From positions 1 through 7,342 of the forward strand of contig URAI01000111.1 of NCBI GenBank assembly GCA_900545725.1: 7,342 bases of DNA, in the 5' to 3' direction. The position numbers were made by a program, and so were the translations under genes. The notes beneath the pieces are model-generated. The model saw only the letters and a program-made list of their open reading frames with translations. It was not told the DNA's origin and ran no database searches. The stretch comes from an uncultured Eubacterium sp. GTDB lineage: Bacteria; Bacillota; Clostridia; Lachnospirales; Lachnospiraceae. This document shows positions 1 to 7,329 of the stretch, piece after piece. Position 1 is the first letter of the stretch. Every line of letters begins with the position of its first letter.

Positions 1-43
1 TACAATCCGCCACTTCCCCACTACACCCCTATTTCAACAAATC

Positions 44-1321
44 TCAAATAGAACGTCTGTTTATATAAGTCGTCTTGTATTTTGAATATACAATCTTCTG
101 GCTGTTGTAAAGACTGTAATAGCCTGATAACAGGTAGCTTAGTGCGATAGCTATTGTACAATATTTAAGAGACCCTGTTCCAAACATCTCGACTGAAAGA
201 ATAAAAGAAGTTATAGGACAGTTAGTTACACCGCAGAACACACTTACCATTCCGCATGCGGCACACATTCCGACAGGAAGTCCGAATATTGATGATAAGA
301 AGCTTCCAAGTGTTGCACCGACAAAAAGTGTTGGAACTATTTCGCCACCTTTATAGCCTCCCCCGAGTGTTGCAGCAGTAAATAATATTTTAAGCAAAAA
401 TACATACCATGCACTCTGTTCAATAAAACTCTTTGCAATTATTCCTGCACCTGCACCAAGATAATCTGTTGTGTTAAAAATATAACGCATTGCAACGACA
501 AGGGCACCGGCAAATATAATCTTTATATATGGATTTTTAAAAAAGTAGTTATATATTTTAGCTGATTTATGTAATGCTATGCATAAAAGAACACTTGCAC
601 ATGCAAATAATAAAGACATTACTATAGTCTGAAATCCGGTTTCTATGTTAAGTTCAGGTACAATTCCAACGGCAAATGAAGTATCGGGGATGCCAAAATA
701 ATTAGCAATTTCCTCGGCAATAAATGATGAAAGTACGCATGGAACAAGAGCCGCATAATACATAACGCCTATGCTTACAACTTCCATTGAAAATATTGCG
801 GCAGCAATAGGAGTTCCAAATAATGCTGAGAAACATGCACTCATGCTGCACATTATCATTATACGCGTATCTTTGTCATCGAATTTAAGAAGCTTTGCAA
901 AGAAGTTACCAATTGAACCGCCAACCTGTAGTGCAGCTCCTTCTCTTCCGGCGGAACCGCCGAAAAGGTGGGTTATAATCGTTGAGACAATAATAAGCGG
1001 AGCAACTCTTGCAGGAACATCTTCATTTGACTGGATTGCAGTTATTACAAGGTTAGTTCCGCTGCCTGCCTGTTTTCCGGCATGTTTGTATAAAAAAACA
1101 ATTAAAATTCCTGATAAAGGCAGGAAAAATAATATATAGGGATTAGCTTCCCTGAATCCGGTAACAAATGCAAGAGCTTTATAGAAGCCTGCACCAATTA
1201 ATCCTAAAAATATTCCAATAAAAAGAGAACATAATGTCCATTTAAAAAGAGTCTGTAAAGACATCTTAGTTCTTATCTTGTGTTCGTTAAACCGTTCTGA
1301 TGAAAAATATCCATTAAACAT
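44..1321 (-). CDS. CLC-family anion transporter, probable fluoride/proton antiporter (CLC-F type)
   Basis: Multi-pass membrane protein of the CLC superfamily, complete and without C-terminal CBS domains. Numbering from the upstream ATG at 1333 (429 residues): a GREG motif at 129-132 gives the gating glutamate E131; the helix C-D loop reads GSGTNLV (90-96) instead of the GSGIP of chloride CLCs; the helix N motif reads GGEIVP (329-334), placing a glutamate (E331) where chloride CLCs have GxFxP; a late tyrosine pair (Y405/Y406) lies near the usual inner-gate tyrosine. From family knowledge, a xNL loop plus a helix N glutamate marks CLC-F antiporters, which expel fluoride in exchange for protons; that specificity is inferred. 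I prefer the ATG at 1321 (425 residues) because GGAG sits 6 bases upstream, whereas the ATG at 1333 directly abuts its AGGA. It follows the CYTH gene by about 50 bases and is probably co-transcribed with it. No fluoride riboswitch is seen. An ordinary chloride CLC is the alternative. Confidence 0.9.
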   Translation of the reverse strand: MFNGYFSSERFNEHKIRTKMSLQTLFKWTLCSLFIGIFLGLIGAGFYKALAFVTGFREANPYILFFLPLSGILIVFLYKHAGKQAGSGTNLVITAIQSNEDVPARVAPLIIVSTIITHLFGGSAGREGAALQVGGSIGNFFAKLLKFDDKDTRIMIMCSMSACFSALFGTPIAAAIFSMEVVSIGVMYYAALVPCVLSSFIAEEIANYFGIPDTSFAVGIVPELNIETGFQTIVMSLLFACASVLLCIALHKSAKIYNYFFKNPYIKIIFAGALVVAMRYIFNTTDYLGAGAGIIAKSFIEQSAWYVFLLKILFTAATLGGGYKGGEIVPTLFVGATLGSFLSSIFGLPVGMCAACGMVSVFCGVTNCPITSFILSVEMFGTGSLKYCTIAIALSYLLSGYYSLYNSQKIVYSKYKTTYINRRSI

Positions 1322-1327
1322 TTTAAG

Positions 1328-1331
1328 CTCC
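1328..1331 (-). promoter_or_regulatory. Ribosome binding site deciding the CLC start
   Basis: On the minus strand GGAG is followed by the spacer CTTAAA and then the ATG at 1321-1319. An in-frame ATG four codons earlier (1333-1331) overlaps this motif, and its own nearest purine run (AGGA) touches the start codon with no spacer. Spacing therefore favours the downstream start. The protein loses only MELK, ahead of the first membrane helix, so the choice does not alter the predicted function. Confidence 0.6.
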
Positions 1332-1374
1332 ATTCCTAATCTTTTGTTTATAACATTTTTATTGTATGCATATA

Positions 1375-1824
1375 TCAGAAAATTCTTTTGCTCATATTAC
1401 TGTTATGATATGATGTGTCATTCGTGACATCCTCTAAAAACCAGTCAGGTGGTATATAAGAATCAGCCTCATCAATACTGTCAAATTCCACCTCTGCAAT
1501 AACAGTACCATTAAATACACCATCAAATATATCCAGTTCGATAGTTTTTCCTGTTTTATCAGGAATTTCATATCTGTGTTTTGTAATTATATTGCCATCG
1601 GCTTTTGCAAGCAGATGTTCGTAGGCTTCTTTGTTAAGTGGAAGATTATATTCTTCTCTTGTCATAAGCCCCTTTCCCTTATAGGTAAGATAGTAATCTT
1701 CATTATCTTTTCGTACACGCACGACCGGATTAGTAGACAGATATGCCTGTTCTATCAGCCGGCATTTATATTCTGACAGATTGTCGGGAACTTTTTTAAC
1801 AAGATATTTTTTTTCTATTTCCAT
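1375..1824 (-). CDS. CYTH domain protein (triphosphate tunnel metalloenzyme)
   Basis: A 149-residue single-domain CYTH protein. The diagnostic N-terminal ExExK motif is E2-I-E4-K-K6. It is followed by the basic and acidic residues that line the tunnel in this family: RVR at 36-38, YKGKG at 48-52 (K49), REEY at 56-59, KHRYEI at 82-87, ELDIF at 96-100 (E96, D98), AEVEF at 110-114 (E111, E113) and a C-terminal SKR at 145-147. Such enzymes bind a triphosphate and metal ions inside a beta barrel; bacterial single-domain members commonly hydrolyse inorganic tripolyphosphate or nucleoside/thiamine triphosphates. The exact substrate cannot be read from the sequence, and adenylate cyclase activity is less likely. 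It is cytosolic, with no signal peptide. AAGGAG lies 6 bases before the ATG. It sits between the ABC-F gene (85-base AT-rich gap, no clear terminator or strong promoter) and the CLC gene, with which it probably forms a transcription unit. Confidence 0.93.
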   Translation of the reverse strand: MEIEKKYLVKKVPDNLSEYKCRLIEQAYLSTNPVVRVRKDNEDYYLTYKGKGLMTREEYNLPLNKEAYEHLLAKADGNIITKHRYEIPDKTGKTIELDIFDGVFNGTVIAEVEFDSIDEADSYIPPDWFLEDVTNDTSYHNSNMSKRIF

Positions 1825-1909
1825 TTTGACTCCTTGTAATTATAAATTTAATATTATCTGTTAATAAATCTATATTTTTATTGATAAAATTCACTATTAT
1901 TAATATATA

Positions 1910-3979
1910 TCAGCCTAATTGCTCTGATAGTTCTTCCCATTTTTCATAAAGCTTTTCAAGTTCTTCTGAAAGTGATACATGTTCTTTATGTAATTCAAGC
2001 AGTCTTGCTGTATCGGAACAGACCTCAGGAAGTGCAGATTCCTCATCAATGGCAGAGAGTCTGTCTTCAATTTCAGATATGCGTTCTTCTGTCTTTTTAA
2101 GTTCATTTTTCATCTTTTTAAGCTTATTCTGAAGCTCTCTTGACTGCTTCCATTCATCCTTGGAACTGCCGGATGCATTTGCCGGATTATAATTGGAAGA
2201 GGTATTAAAAGCAGTATTAGAATTAGAAGCTGTTTCCTGTGATAAATTGGCAGTGTCTTTTACTGGATTATCTATAATGTCATTTTTATTATTTGTAATA
2301 TATCCTTCTGATTTGGCAGATGTCTTTCCATCAGTTAAATTCATCTGGTTATCTTTTAGTGCAGCCGCAGTAAGTATGTCCTTCTTTTCAAGATAATAGT
2401 CGTAGTTACCGATGTAATTAACAGTCATTTTATTAGTAAGTTCAATAATTCTGGTTGCAGTAGTATTAATAAAATAACGGTCATGTGAAACGTAAAGGAC
2501 AGTTCCGGTATAGTTATTCAGTGCATTTTCAAGGATTTCTTTTGAAACCATGTCAAGATGGTTCGTAGGCTCATCCAGTATAAGAAAATTAGCGTTGGAA
2601 AGCATAAGCTTGGCAAGTGATACACGGCCTCTTTCGCCACCGCTTAAATCACGTATATACTTAAATACATCATCATTAGTAAATAAAAATGCTGCGAGAG
2701 TATTACGAATCTGTGTATTATTAAGGTCAGGATAGGCATCCTGAATCTCTTCAAATAAAGTCTTATCAGGGTCAAGCACATGCTGCTCCTGGTCGTAGTA
2801 ACCAATGGTAACTTTAGAACCGAGAGTGATAGTGCCATGGTCGGCAGGGATAATACCATTGATAATCTTTAACATGGTAGTTTTTCCTGTTCCATTATTT
2901 CCTATAATTGCAATGCGTTCACCTCTTTTGATATCAAATGATATATTAGAAAATAATGTATTGCCATCAAAGCTTTTTGTCAGCTCTTCGACATGAAGAA
3001 CATCATTGCCGCTGACTACCTTAGGATTAAGGGTTATATTCATTTTGTCGTTTAATTCTTCAGGTTTCTCGACAAGTTCAATCTTATCCAGCATTTTTTC
3101 ACGGCTTTCGGCACGCTTGATTGATTTTTCACGGTTAAATTGTTTTAATTTTGTAATTACTGCTTCCTGATGTTTAATATTTCTTTGCTGGTTTAAGTAT
3201 TCCTTTAACTGCATATTTCTAAGCACTTTTTTCTTTTCAGCATATGCAGTATAATTGCCTGAAAAAACAGTTGTTTTAGTGCGGTCGATTTCGATAATTT
3301 TTGTTACAATCTTATCAAGGAAATATCGGTCATGTGCAACAATTATAACGCTTCCATTGTAAGATAAAAGATAATTTTCAAGCCATCTTATAGCTTCCAT
3401 ATCCAGATGGTTAGTCGGCTCATCAAGAAGGATTATATCGGGGTTGGAAAGAAGAAGCTTACCTAATGCCACGCGGGTCTTCTGACCGCCTGAAAGAGTG
3501 TTGACACATAAAGAAAAGTCTTCTTCTGTGAATCCAAGTCCTTTTAACACACCGTTTATCTCACTCTTATATGCGTATCCATTTCTTAATTCAAAATCGT
3601 GGTTAAGCCGTGTATATTGATTAAGCAGTGTTTCAAGAGCATCACCGGTCAGATTGTTCATATCATCTTCCATCTGTCTTAACCGTTTTTCCATATCTAT
3701 TATATCCTGCTTGACTGTAAGAAGCTCCTCATAAATAGTATTGTCAGAGGAAAGATTCTGATGCTGTGCAAGGTAGCCGTATGTCGTATCCTTTGCAAAG
3801 GTTACAATACCACTGTCAGCGGAAAGTTCGCCTACGATAATCTTAAGAAGTGTAGACTTGCCGGCACCATTAGGACCGACAATTGCAGCTTTTTCATGGT
3901 TTTCTATATTAAAAGAACAGTTGTTGATAATCTCATCTGTTCCAAAAGCCTTGCTTATATTGTTACATGATAAAATCAT
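1910..3979 (-). CDS. ABC-F family ATPase, YdiF-like
   Basis: A 689-residue soluble protein with two fused ABC ATPase domains and no membrane segments, the hallmark of ABC-F proteins that bind the ribosome near the E site and adjust translation. NBD1: Walker A GPNGAGKST at 35-43, signature LSGGQ at 162-166, Walker B ending LLDEP (E187), switch H216. NBD2: Walker A GNNGTGKTT at 360-368, LSGGE at 445-449, Walker B ending LILDEP (E470), switch H499. Both ATP sites look intact. Residues about 245-325 form the charged inter-domain linker (P-site interaction motif region). There is no EttA-type arm insertion. A Ser/Asn/Asp-rich low-complexity stretch (about 541-607) joins NBD2 to a C-terminal coiled coil (608-689) rich in Leu, Lys and Glu. 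Layout and motif context resemble Bacillus YdiF more than dedicated resistance factors (Vml, Lsa, Msr), but resistance cannot be excluded. AGAAAGG lies 10 bases before the ATG. A long structured leader precedes it. Confidence 0.95.
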   Translation of the reverse strand: MILSCNNISKAFGTDEIINNCSFNIENHEKAAIVGPNGAGKSTLLKIIVGELSADSGIVTFAKDTTYGYLAQHQNLSSDNTIYEELLTVKQDIIDMEKRLRQMEDDMNNLTGDALETLLNQYTRLNHDFELRNGYAYKSEINGVLKGLGFTEEDFSLCVNTLSGGQKTRVALGKLLLSNPDIILLDEPTNHLDMEAIRWLENYLLSYNGSVIIVAHDRYFLDKIVTKIIEIDRTKTTVFSGNYTAYAEKKKVLRNMQLKEYLNQQRNIKHQEAVITKLKQFNREKSIKRAESREKMLDKIELVEKPEELNDKMNITLNPKVVSGNDVLHVEELTKSFDGNTLFSNISFDIKRGERIAIIGNNGTGKTTMLKIINGIIPADHGTITLGSKVTIGYYDQEQHVLDPDKTLFEEIQDAYPDLNNTQIRNTLAAFLFTNDDVFKYIRDLSGGERGRVSLAKLMLSNANFLILDEPTNHLDMVSKEILENALNNYTGTVLYVSHDRYFINTTATRIIELTNKMTVNYIGNYDYYLEKKDILTAAALKDNQMNLTDGKTSAKSEGYITNNKNDIIDNPVKDTANLSQETASNSNTAFNTSSNYNPANASGSSKDEWKQSRELQNKLKKMKNELKKTEERISEIEDRLSAIDEESALPEVCSDTARLLELHKEHVSLSEELEKLYEKWEELSEQLG

Positions 3980-4018
3980 AAGTATATTACCTTTCTAAGT
4001 ATTCTGATATTCATAATG

Positions 4019-4079
4019 CAGGAGGATATTTAGAGTTTATGGAGAAGCGGTTATTTAATAAACTCTAAATATCAGCCTG
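4019..4079. repeat. Long inverted repeat (hairpin) in the ABC-F leader
   Basis: GATATTTAGAGTTTAT at 4025-4040 is matched without error by its reverse complement at 4058-4073, giving a 16-bp stem with a 17-base loop. After a 2-base mismatch on each side the pairing resumes for 4 bp (CAGG 4019-4022 with CCTG 4076-4079). It lies within the predicted ABC-F leader RNA, 29 bases before that gene's ribosome binding site. Neither strand has a U-tract after the stem, so it is not a standard intrinsic terminator. It may be a regulatory RNA structure, an mRNA-stabilising hairpin or a double-stranded protein site. Confidence 0.8.
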
Positions 4080-4109
4080 AAAATGCAGTTTAACAGGCAT
4101 AAAAGCCAT
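4065..4109 (-). CDS. Possible leader peptide of the ABC-F gene (14 codons)
   Basis: In the ABC-F leader an ATG at 4109 opens a 14-codon frame, MAFMPVKLHFQADI, ending at TAG (4067-4065). The start lies 1-2 bases downstream of the transcription start predicted from the -10 box, so translation would be essentially leaderless; no Shine-Dalgarno is visible. The stop codon falls inside the first arm (4073-4058) of the 16-bp hairpin, so a ribosome reaching or stalling near the stop would keep the hairpin open. Short leader frames with this geometry are known for antibiotic-inducible ABC-F genes. A frame this short can arise by chance, so this is only a candidate. Confidence 0.22.
   Translation of the reverse strand: MAFMPVKLHFQADI
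4075..4098. repeat. Small inverted repeat competing with the leader hairpin
   Basis: GCCTG at 4075-4079 and CAGGC at 4094-4098 are perfect reverse complements with a 14-base loop. The segment 4076-4079 is also the outer arm that extends the large hairpin (pairing with 4019-4022), so the two structures cannot both form fully. This overlap allows, but does not prove, a two-state leader. Confidence 0.45.
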
Positions 4110-4117
4110 ATTTTTAT

Positions 4118-4146
4118 ATTATAAATGTTAATATTATTCTTTGCAA
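4118..4146 (-). promoter_or_regulatory. Sigma-A-type promoter for the ABC-F gene
   Basis: On the minus strand TTGCAA (4146-4141) is followed by exactly 17 bases and a perfect TATAAT (4123-4118). The -35 box matches the consensus at four of six positions. Predicted transcription starts near 4111, giving a leader of about 131 bases before the ABC-F ATG. This is the clearest promoter in the window and may also serve the downstream CYTH and CLC genes by read-through. Confidence 0.65.
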
Positions 4147-4187
4147 GTATACAACAATACATTCTGTTAAATACGCCAACCAGCCTA

Positions 4188-4217
4188 TTGTATAGTATAT
4201 CGTGAATGTGATATTAT
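4188..4217 (+). promoter_or_regulatory. Probable promoter for the M16C peptidase gene
   Basis: TTGTAT (4188-4193), 18 bases, then TATTAT (4212-4217) preceded by TG plus one base (4209-4211), an extended -10 that can compensate for the weak -35. A perfect TATAAT overlaps it at 4215-4220, but has no good -35 at normal spacing. Transcription would start near 4224-4227, leaving a leader of about 45-50 bases. The surrounding sequence is so AT-rich that chance matches are likely; hence moderate confidence. Confidence 0.42.
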
Positions 4218-4272
4218 AATATATAAAAGGTTTATATCAGCCGCATATAATCAATGAAAGGTAAAGACTTTA

Positions 4273-7236
4273 ATGGAATTAGATAAAAGACTAGAAGAAG
4301 TTAAAAAATTAGATCTTAGTAAATATGATTTGATAAAGACAGAGAAGCTTAAAGATATTAACAGTATAGGGCTTCTTTTAAAGCATAAGAAGAGCGGTGC
4401 AAGGATTGCCGTTATTACGAATGATGATGAGAATAAGGTGTTTTCAATCGGTTTTAAGACACCCCCATATAACAATACAGGCTTACAGCATATTATAGAA
4501 CATTCGACACTTTGTGGTTCCAGGAAATATCCGGTTAAAGACCCGTTTGTAGAATTATGCAAGGGTTCGCTTAATACATTTTTAAATGCGATGACTTATC
4601 CTGATAAGACAGTATATCCTGTGGCAAGCTGTAATGATACGGACTTTAAGAATATTATGGATGTATATATGGATGCAGTATTTTATCCTAATATATATGA
4701 AAGACCTGAGATATTCAAGCAGGAAGGCTGGCATTATGAGCTTGAAAATGCAGAGGACGAGGTTAAATTTAACGGTGTAGTATTTAATGAAATGAAGGGC
4801 GTGTATTCATCGCCAGACGATGTACTTTCAAGACAGACATTTGTATCACTTTTTCCTGATACAGCATATAAGAATGAATCAGGCGGTATACCATCGCAGA
4901 TTCCTGATCTTACTTATGAGGAATTTTTAGACTATCATAAGAATTATTATCATCCGGTTAATTCATATATATATATTTACGGCGATATGGACGTGCAGGA
5001 AAGACTCGATTATCTTGACACGGAATATTTAAGTGCATTTGATAAAGACGGTGTATCAATAGATTCAGATATCAGTATTCAGAAGCCATTCGATAAGATA
5101 AAGTATGAGACACATGAATATTCAGTGACAGAGGAAGAACCGATTACGGATAACACGTATCTTTCATATAATGTTGTAGTCGATACTTCACTTGATGATA
5201 AGCTGTATCTTGCAATGCAGATATTAGACTATGCACTTATACTTGCACCCGGAGCCAGACTTAAGCAGGCTCTTTTAGATAAGGGCATAGGTACAGATAT
5301 TGAAAGCAGTTATGAATCTTCAATGTATCAGCCGATGTATTCTATTATTGCAAAGAATACTAACGAATCACAGCAGGAAGAATTTGTTAAGACAGTAAGG
5401 GAAGTATTATCAGATATTGTGGAAAATGGCATTGATGAGAGAATGATACTTGCCGGAATTAATTATTATGAATTTAAGTACAGGGAAGCGGATTTTGGAC
5501 CTTATCCAAAGGGACTTATGTATTATCTTACAATGATGGATAGCTGGCTTTATGATGATAATAAGCCATTTATCCATATTGAGGCGGGAGATACATTTGC
5601 AAAGATACGAAAAGAATCAGAAAATGGTCTTTTTGAAAATATTATTAAAAAATATCTGCTTGATAATACACATGCTTCAGTTATAAGCCTTATACCATGC
5701 CATGGACTGGAACAAAAACAGGCACAGGAAGAAAGACAAAGGTTAGCAGATTATAAGGCATCACTTTCAGATGAGCAGATAGAAAGTCTTATTAAGGATA
5801 CTAAGGTATTAAAACAGTATCAGGACGAACCTTCAAGTCAGGAAGATCTTGAAAAGATTCCGATGCTTAAACTTTCTGATATTAAGAGGGAGCCGGCTAA
5901 GTTTTATATTGACAAGAAGGATATCCATGGAATTGATGTAATACATCACAATATGTTTACAAATAGAATTGCTTATATAATGCTTGCGTTTGACTGTAAG
6001 AATGTTCCTGATGAGCTTGTATCATATATAGGACTTTTAAGCTCAACAATAGGACTTATGGATACAGATAATTTCACATATCCGGAGCTTACTAATGAGA
6101 TTAATATTAACTGTGGTGGAATTACGGCGGATGCAGCCATTTACACAGACAGTAAAGACTTTGACAAATATAGCATTATGTTTGAGATTAAGGGCAAGGC
6201 ACTGTATGAGAAAATGGGTTTTGTGCTTGATATGATGAATGAGATGATATTTAATACAAAATATTCTGATTATAAAAGACTTAAGGAGATTATAGCAAGA
6301 ATTAAGTCAAGACTTGAAAGTTCAATGACAAGCTCAGGACATACGGTAGCAATGTTAAATGGCATGGCGCAGTTTTCAGAGACTTCTTATTATTCTAATA
6401 AGATAAGAGGTTATGAATTCTACAGACTGATACAGGAGCTTGATAAGGATTTTGATAATAAGAAAGAAATTATTGCTGGGAATCTTAAGAAGCTCGTACA
6501 GTTAATATTTACAAGTGATAATCTTAAAGTAAGTATAACGGCAGACGAAGAGGGATATAAAGACTTTGTCAAGCCTGTAAGCACATTTATAGGAACATTG
6601 AATAAATCGGACATAGATGTAAAGGCGGCAAAGAGACAGTTTGTGCCGGTTAATAATAAAAAAGCATTTACTTCATCATCACAGGTACAGTATGTTGCAA
6701 GATGTGGTAATTATGTAGAAAACGGATATGAATATACAGGAGCACTTAAGCTTTTAAAGATTATATTCTCATATGACTATCTGTGGCTTAATGTACGTGT
6801 TAAGGGCGGTGCATACGGCTGTATGAGCGGCTTCTACAGAAATGGTGACATGTATATGGTATCATATAGAGATCCGAATCTTAAAGAAACTAATGATATA
6901 TTTGAGCATGCGGCTGACTATGTTGAAAACTTCAATGTCAGTGACAGAGATATGGTTAAGTTTATTATAGGAACTATAGGTGATATGGATACGCCGATGA
7001 ATCCGGCAGCCAGGGGTATGCGTTCTTTCAGTGCATATATATGTAATAGTGATTATGAGACACTTAAAAAAGAAAGATTACAGGTACTTGATGCTACAGC
7101 ACAGGATATAAGAAATCTTGCACCATTAATAAGGTCTGCGGTCGATGAGGATTATCTTAGTGTTGTAGGAAACCAGGCGAAGATTAATGATAACAGTGAA
7201 ATGTTTGATGAGATAGTATCATTATTTATATCATAA
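4273..7236 (+). CDS. M16C-family zinc metallopeptidase (insulinase/presequence-protease-like)
   Basis: A 987-residue protein, full length for the M16C subfamily (PreP, Cym1, falcilysin), with the two homologous halves fused in one chain. The inverted zinc motif HxxEH is H73-I-I-E76-H77: the histidines bind zinc and E76 is the catalytic base. E173 in NEMKG (172-176) lies 96 residues after the second histidine, fitting the third zinc ligand of PreP enzymes. In the C-terminal half, VRVKGGAYG (841-849) supplies the Arg842/Tyr848 pair that helps bind substrate in this family, and SYRDPN (864-869) follows as usual. All catalytic elements are intact. No signal peptide or membrane segment is seen, so it is probably cytosolic and degrades unstructured peptides inside its closed chamber; the substrate is inferred from the family. 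GAAAGG (4256-4261) lies 11 bases before the ATG, slightly long but with no better start. It is divergent from the ABC-F gene and followed at once by palindromic repeats. Confidence 0.96.
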   Translation: MELDKRLEEVKKLDLSKYDLIKTEKLKDINSIGLLLKHKKSGARIAVITNDDENKVFSIGFKTPPYNNTGLQHIIEHSTLCGSRKYPVKDPFVELCKGSLNTFLNAMTYPDKTVYPVASCNDTDFKNIMDVYMDAVFYPNIYERPEIFKQEGWHYELENAEDEVKFNGVVFNEMKGVYSSPDDVLSRQTFVSLFPDTAYKNESGGIPSQIPDLTYEEFLDYHKNYYHPVNSYIYIYGDMDVQERLDYLDTEYLSAFDKDGVSIDSDISIQKPFDKIKYETHEYSVTEEEPITDNTYLSYNVVVDTSLDDKLYLAMQILDYALILAPGARLKQALLDKGIGTDIESSYESSMYQPMYSIIAKNTNESQQEEFVKTVREVLSDIVENGIDERMILAGINYYEFKYREADFGPYPKGLMYYLTMMDSWLYDDNKPFIHIEAGDTFAKIRKESENGLFENIIKKYLLDNTHASVISLIPCHGLEQKQAQEERQRLADYKASLSDEQIESLIKDTKVLKQYQDEPSSQEDLEKIPMLKLSDIKREPAKFYIDKKDIHGIDVIHHNMFTNRIAYIMLAFDCKNVPDELVSYIGLLSSTIGLMDTDNFTYPELTNEININCGGITADAAIYTDSKDFDKYSIMFEIKGKALYEKMGFVLDMMNEMIFNTKYSDYKRLKEIIARIKSRLESSMTSSGHTVAMLNGMAQFSETSYYSNKIRGYEFYRLIQELDKDFDNKKEIIAGNLKKLVQLIFTSDNLKVSITADEEGYKDFVKPVSTFIGTLNKSDIDVKAAKRQFVPVNNKKAFTSSSQVQYVARCGNYVENGYEYTGALKLLKIIFSYDYLWLNVRVKGGAYGCMSGFYRNGDMYMVSYRDPNLKETNDIFEHAADYVENFNVSDRDMVKFIIGTIGDMDTPMNPAARGMRSFSAYICNSDYETLKKERLQVLDATAQDIRNLAPLIRSAVDEDYLSVVGNQAKINDNSEMFDEIVSLFIS

Positions 7237-7245
7237 GAGGAGATA

Positions 7246-7282
7246 GTGTGAAAAATCACACTGATGTGCTGATTTTTCACAC
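7246..7282. repeat. Perfect 13-bp inverted repeat after the peptidase gene
   Basis: GTGTGAAAAATCA (7246-7258) and TGATTTTTCACAC (7270-7282) are perfect reverse complements; the 11-base loop can itself pair CAC (7259-7261) with GTG (7266-7268). The left arm can also fold alone, GTGTGA-AAAA-TCACAC (7246-7261). The hairpin begins 9 bases after the peptidase stop and could act as its transcription terminator or 3'-end stabiliser, although no U-run follows the stem. It may instead be the first half of a dispersed palindromic repeat together with the next hairpin. Confidence 0.75.
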
Positions 7283-7329
7283 GGCTCTTTGTGCCGCAGG
7301 CGTCACAAAGTAGCCCTTATCGCAGAGCC
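7283..7329. repeat. Second nested inverted repeat, adjoining the first
   Basis: The outer arms GGCTCT (7283-7288) and AGAGCC (7324-7329) enclose the inner arms CTTTGTG (7287-7293) and CACAAAG (7304-7310), all perfect matches; the two arm pairs share two bases. It starts at the base after the first inverted repeat ends, so the two form one continuous palindromic block. It is more GC-rich than the flanking DNA. The window ends 13 bases later, so the full extent cannot be seen. Confidence 0.65.

Noticed and set aside
771..1139. 122-codon plus-strand open frame opposite the CLC gene
   Set aside because: It lies antisense within a clearly coding membrane protein gene, has no family resemblance, and is explained as a shadow of that gene.
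1825..1909. Possible terminator or promoter between the ABC-F and CYTH genes
   Set aside because: The only stem is a 5-bp AT-only TTTTA/TAAAA pair, and TATAAT at 1839-1844 would start transcription inside the ribosome binding site; GATAAT at 1853-1858 lacks a -35 box.
4039..4068. Nine-codon plus-strand frame (MEKRLFNKL) preceded by GGAGG
   Set aside because: The purine motif is 13 bases from the ATG, the frame lies inside the hairpin loop and arm, and no plus-strand promoter is seen upstream.
4254..4286. Ten-codon frame overlapping the peptidase start in another frame
   Set aside because: It has no ribosome binding site and its start codon merely overlaps the GAAAGG that serves the peptidase gene.
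4251..4562. 103-codon minus-strand frame overlapping the start of the peptidase
   Set aside because: It is antisense to the zinc-motif region of the M16C gene, has no recognisable domain, and only reflects the coding strand.
4966..4979. Short TA dinucleotide run within the peptidase gene
   Set aside because: It encodes the in-frame residues YIYIY in a normal beta-strand-like segment and the reading frame is intact; it is unremarkable in an AT-rich gene.
7248..7313. GTG-started 21-codon frame with a strong upstream AGGAG
   Set aside because: Almost all of it consists of the inverted repeats, which explain the sequence without coding; no known small protein is recognised, so it is discussed only as part of the repeat.
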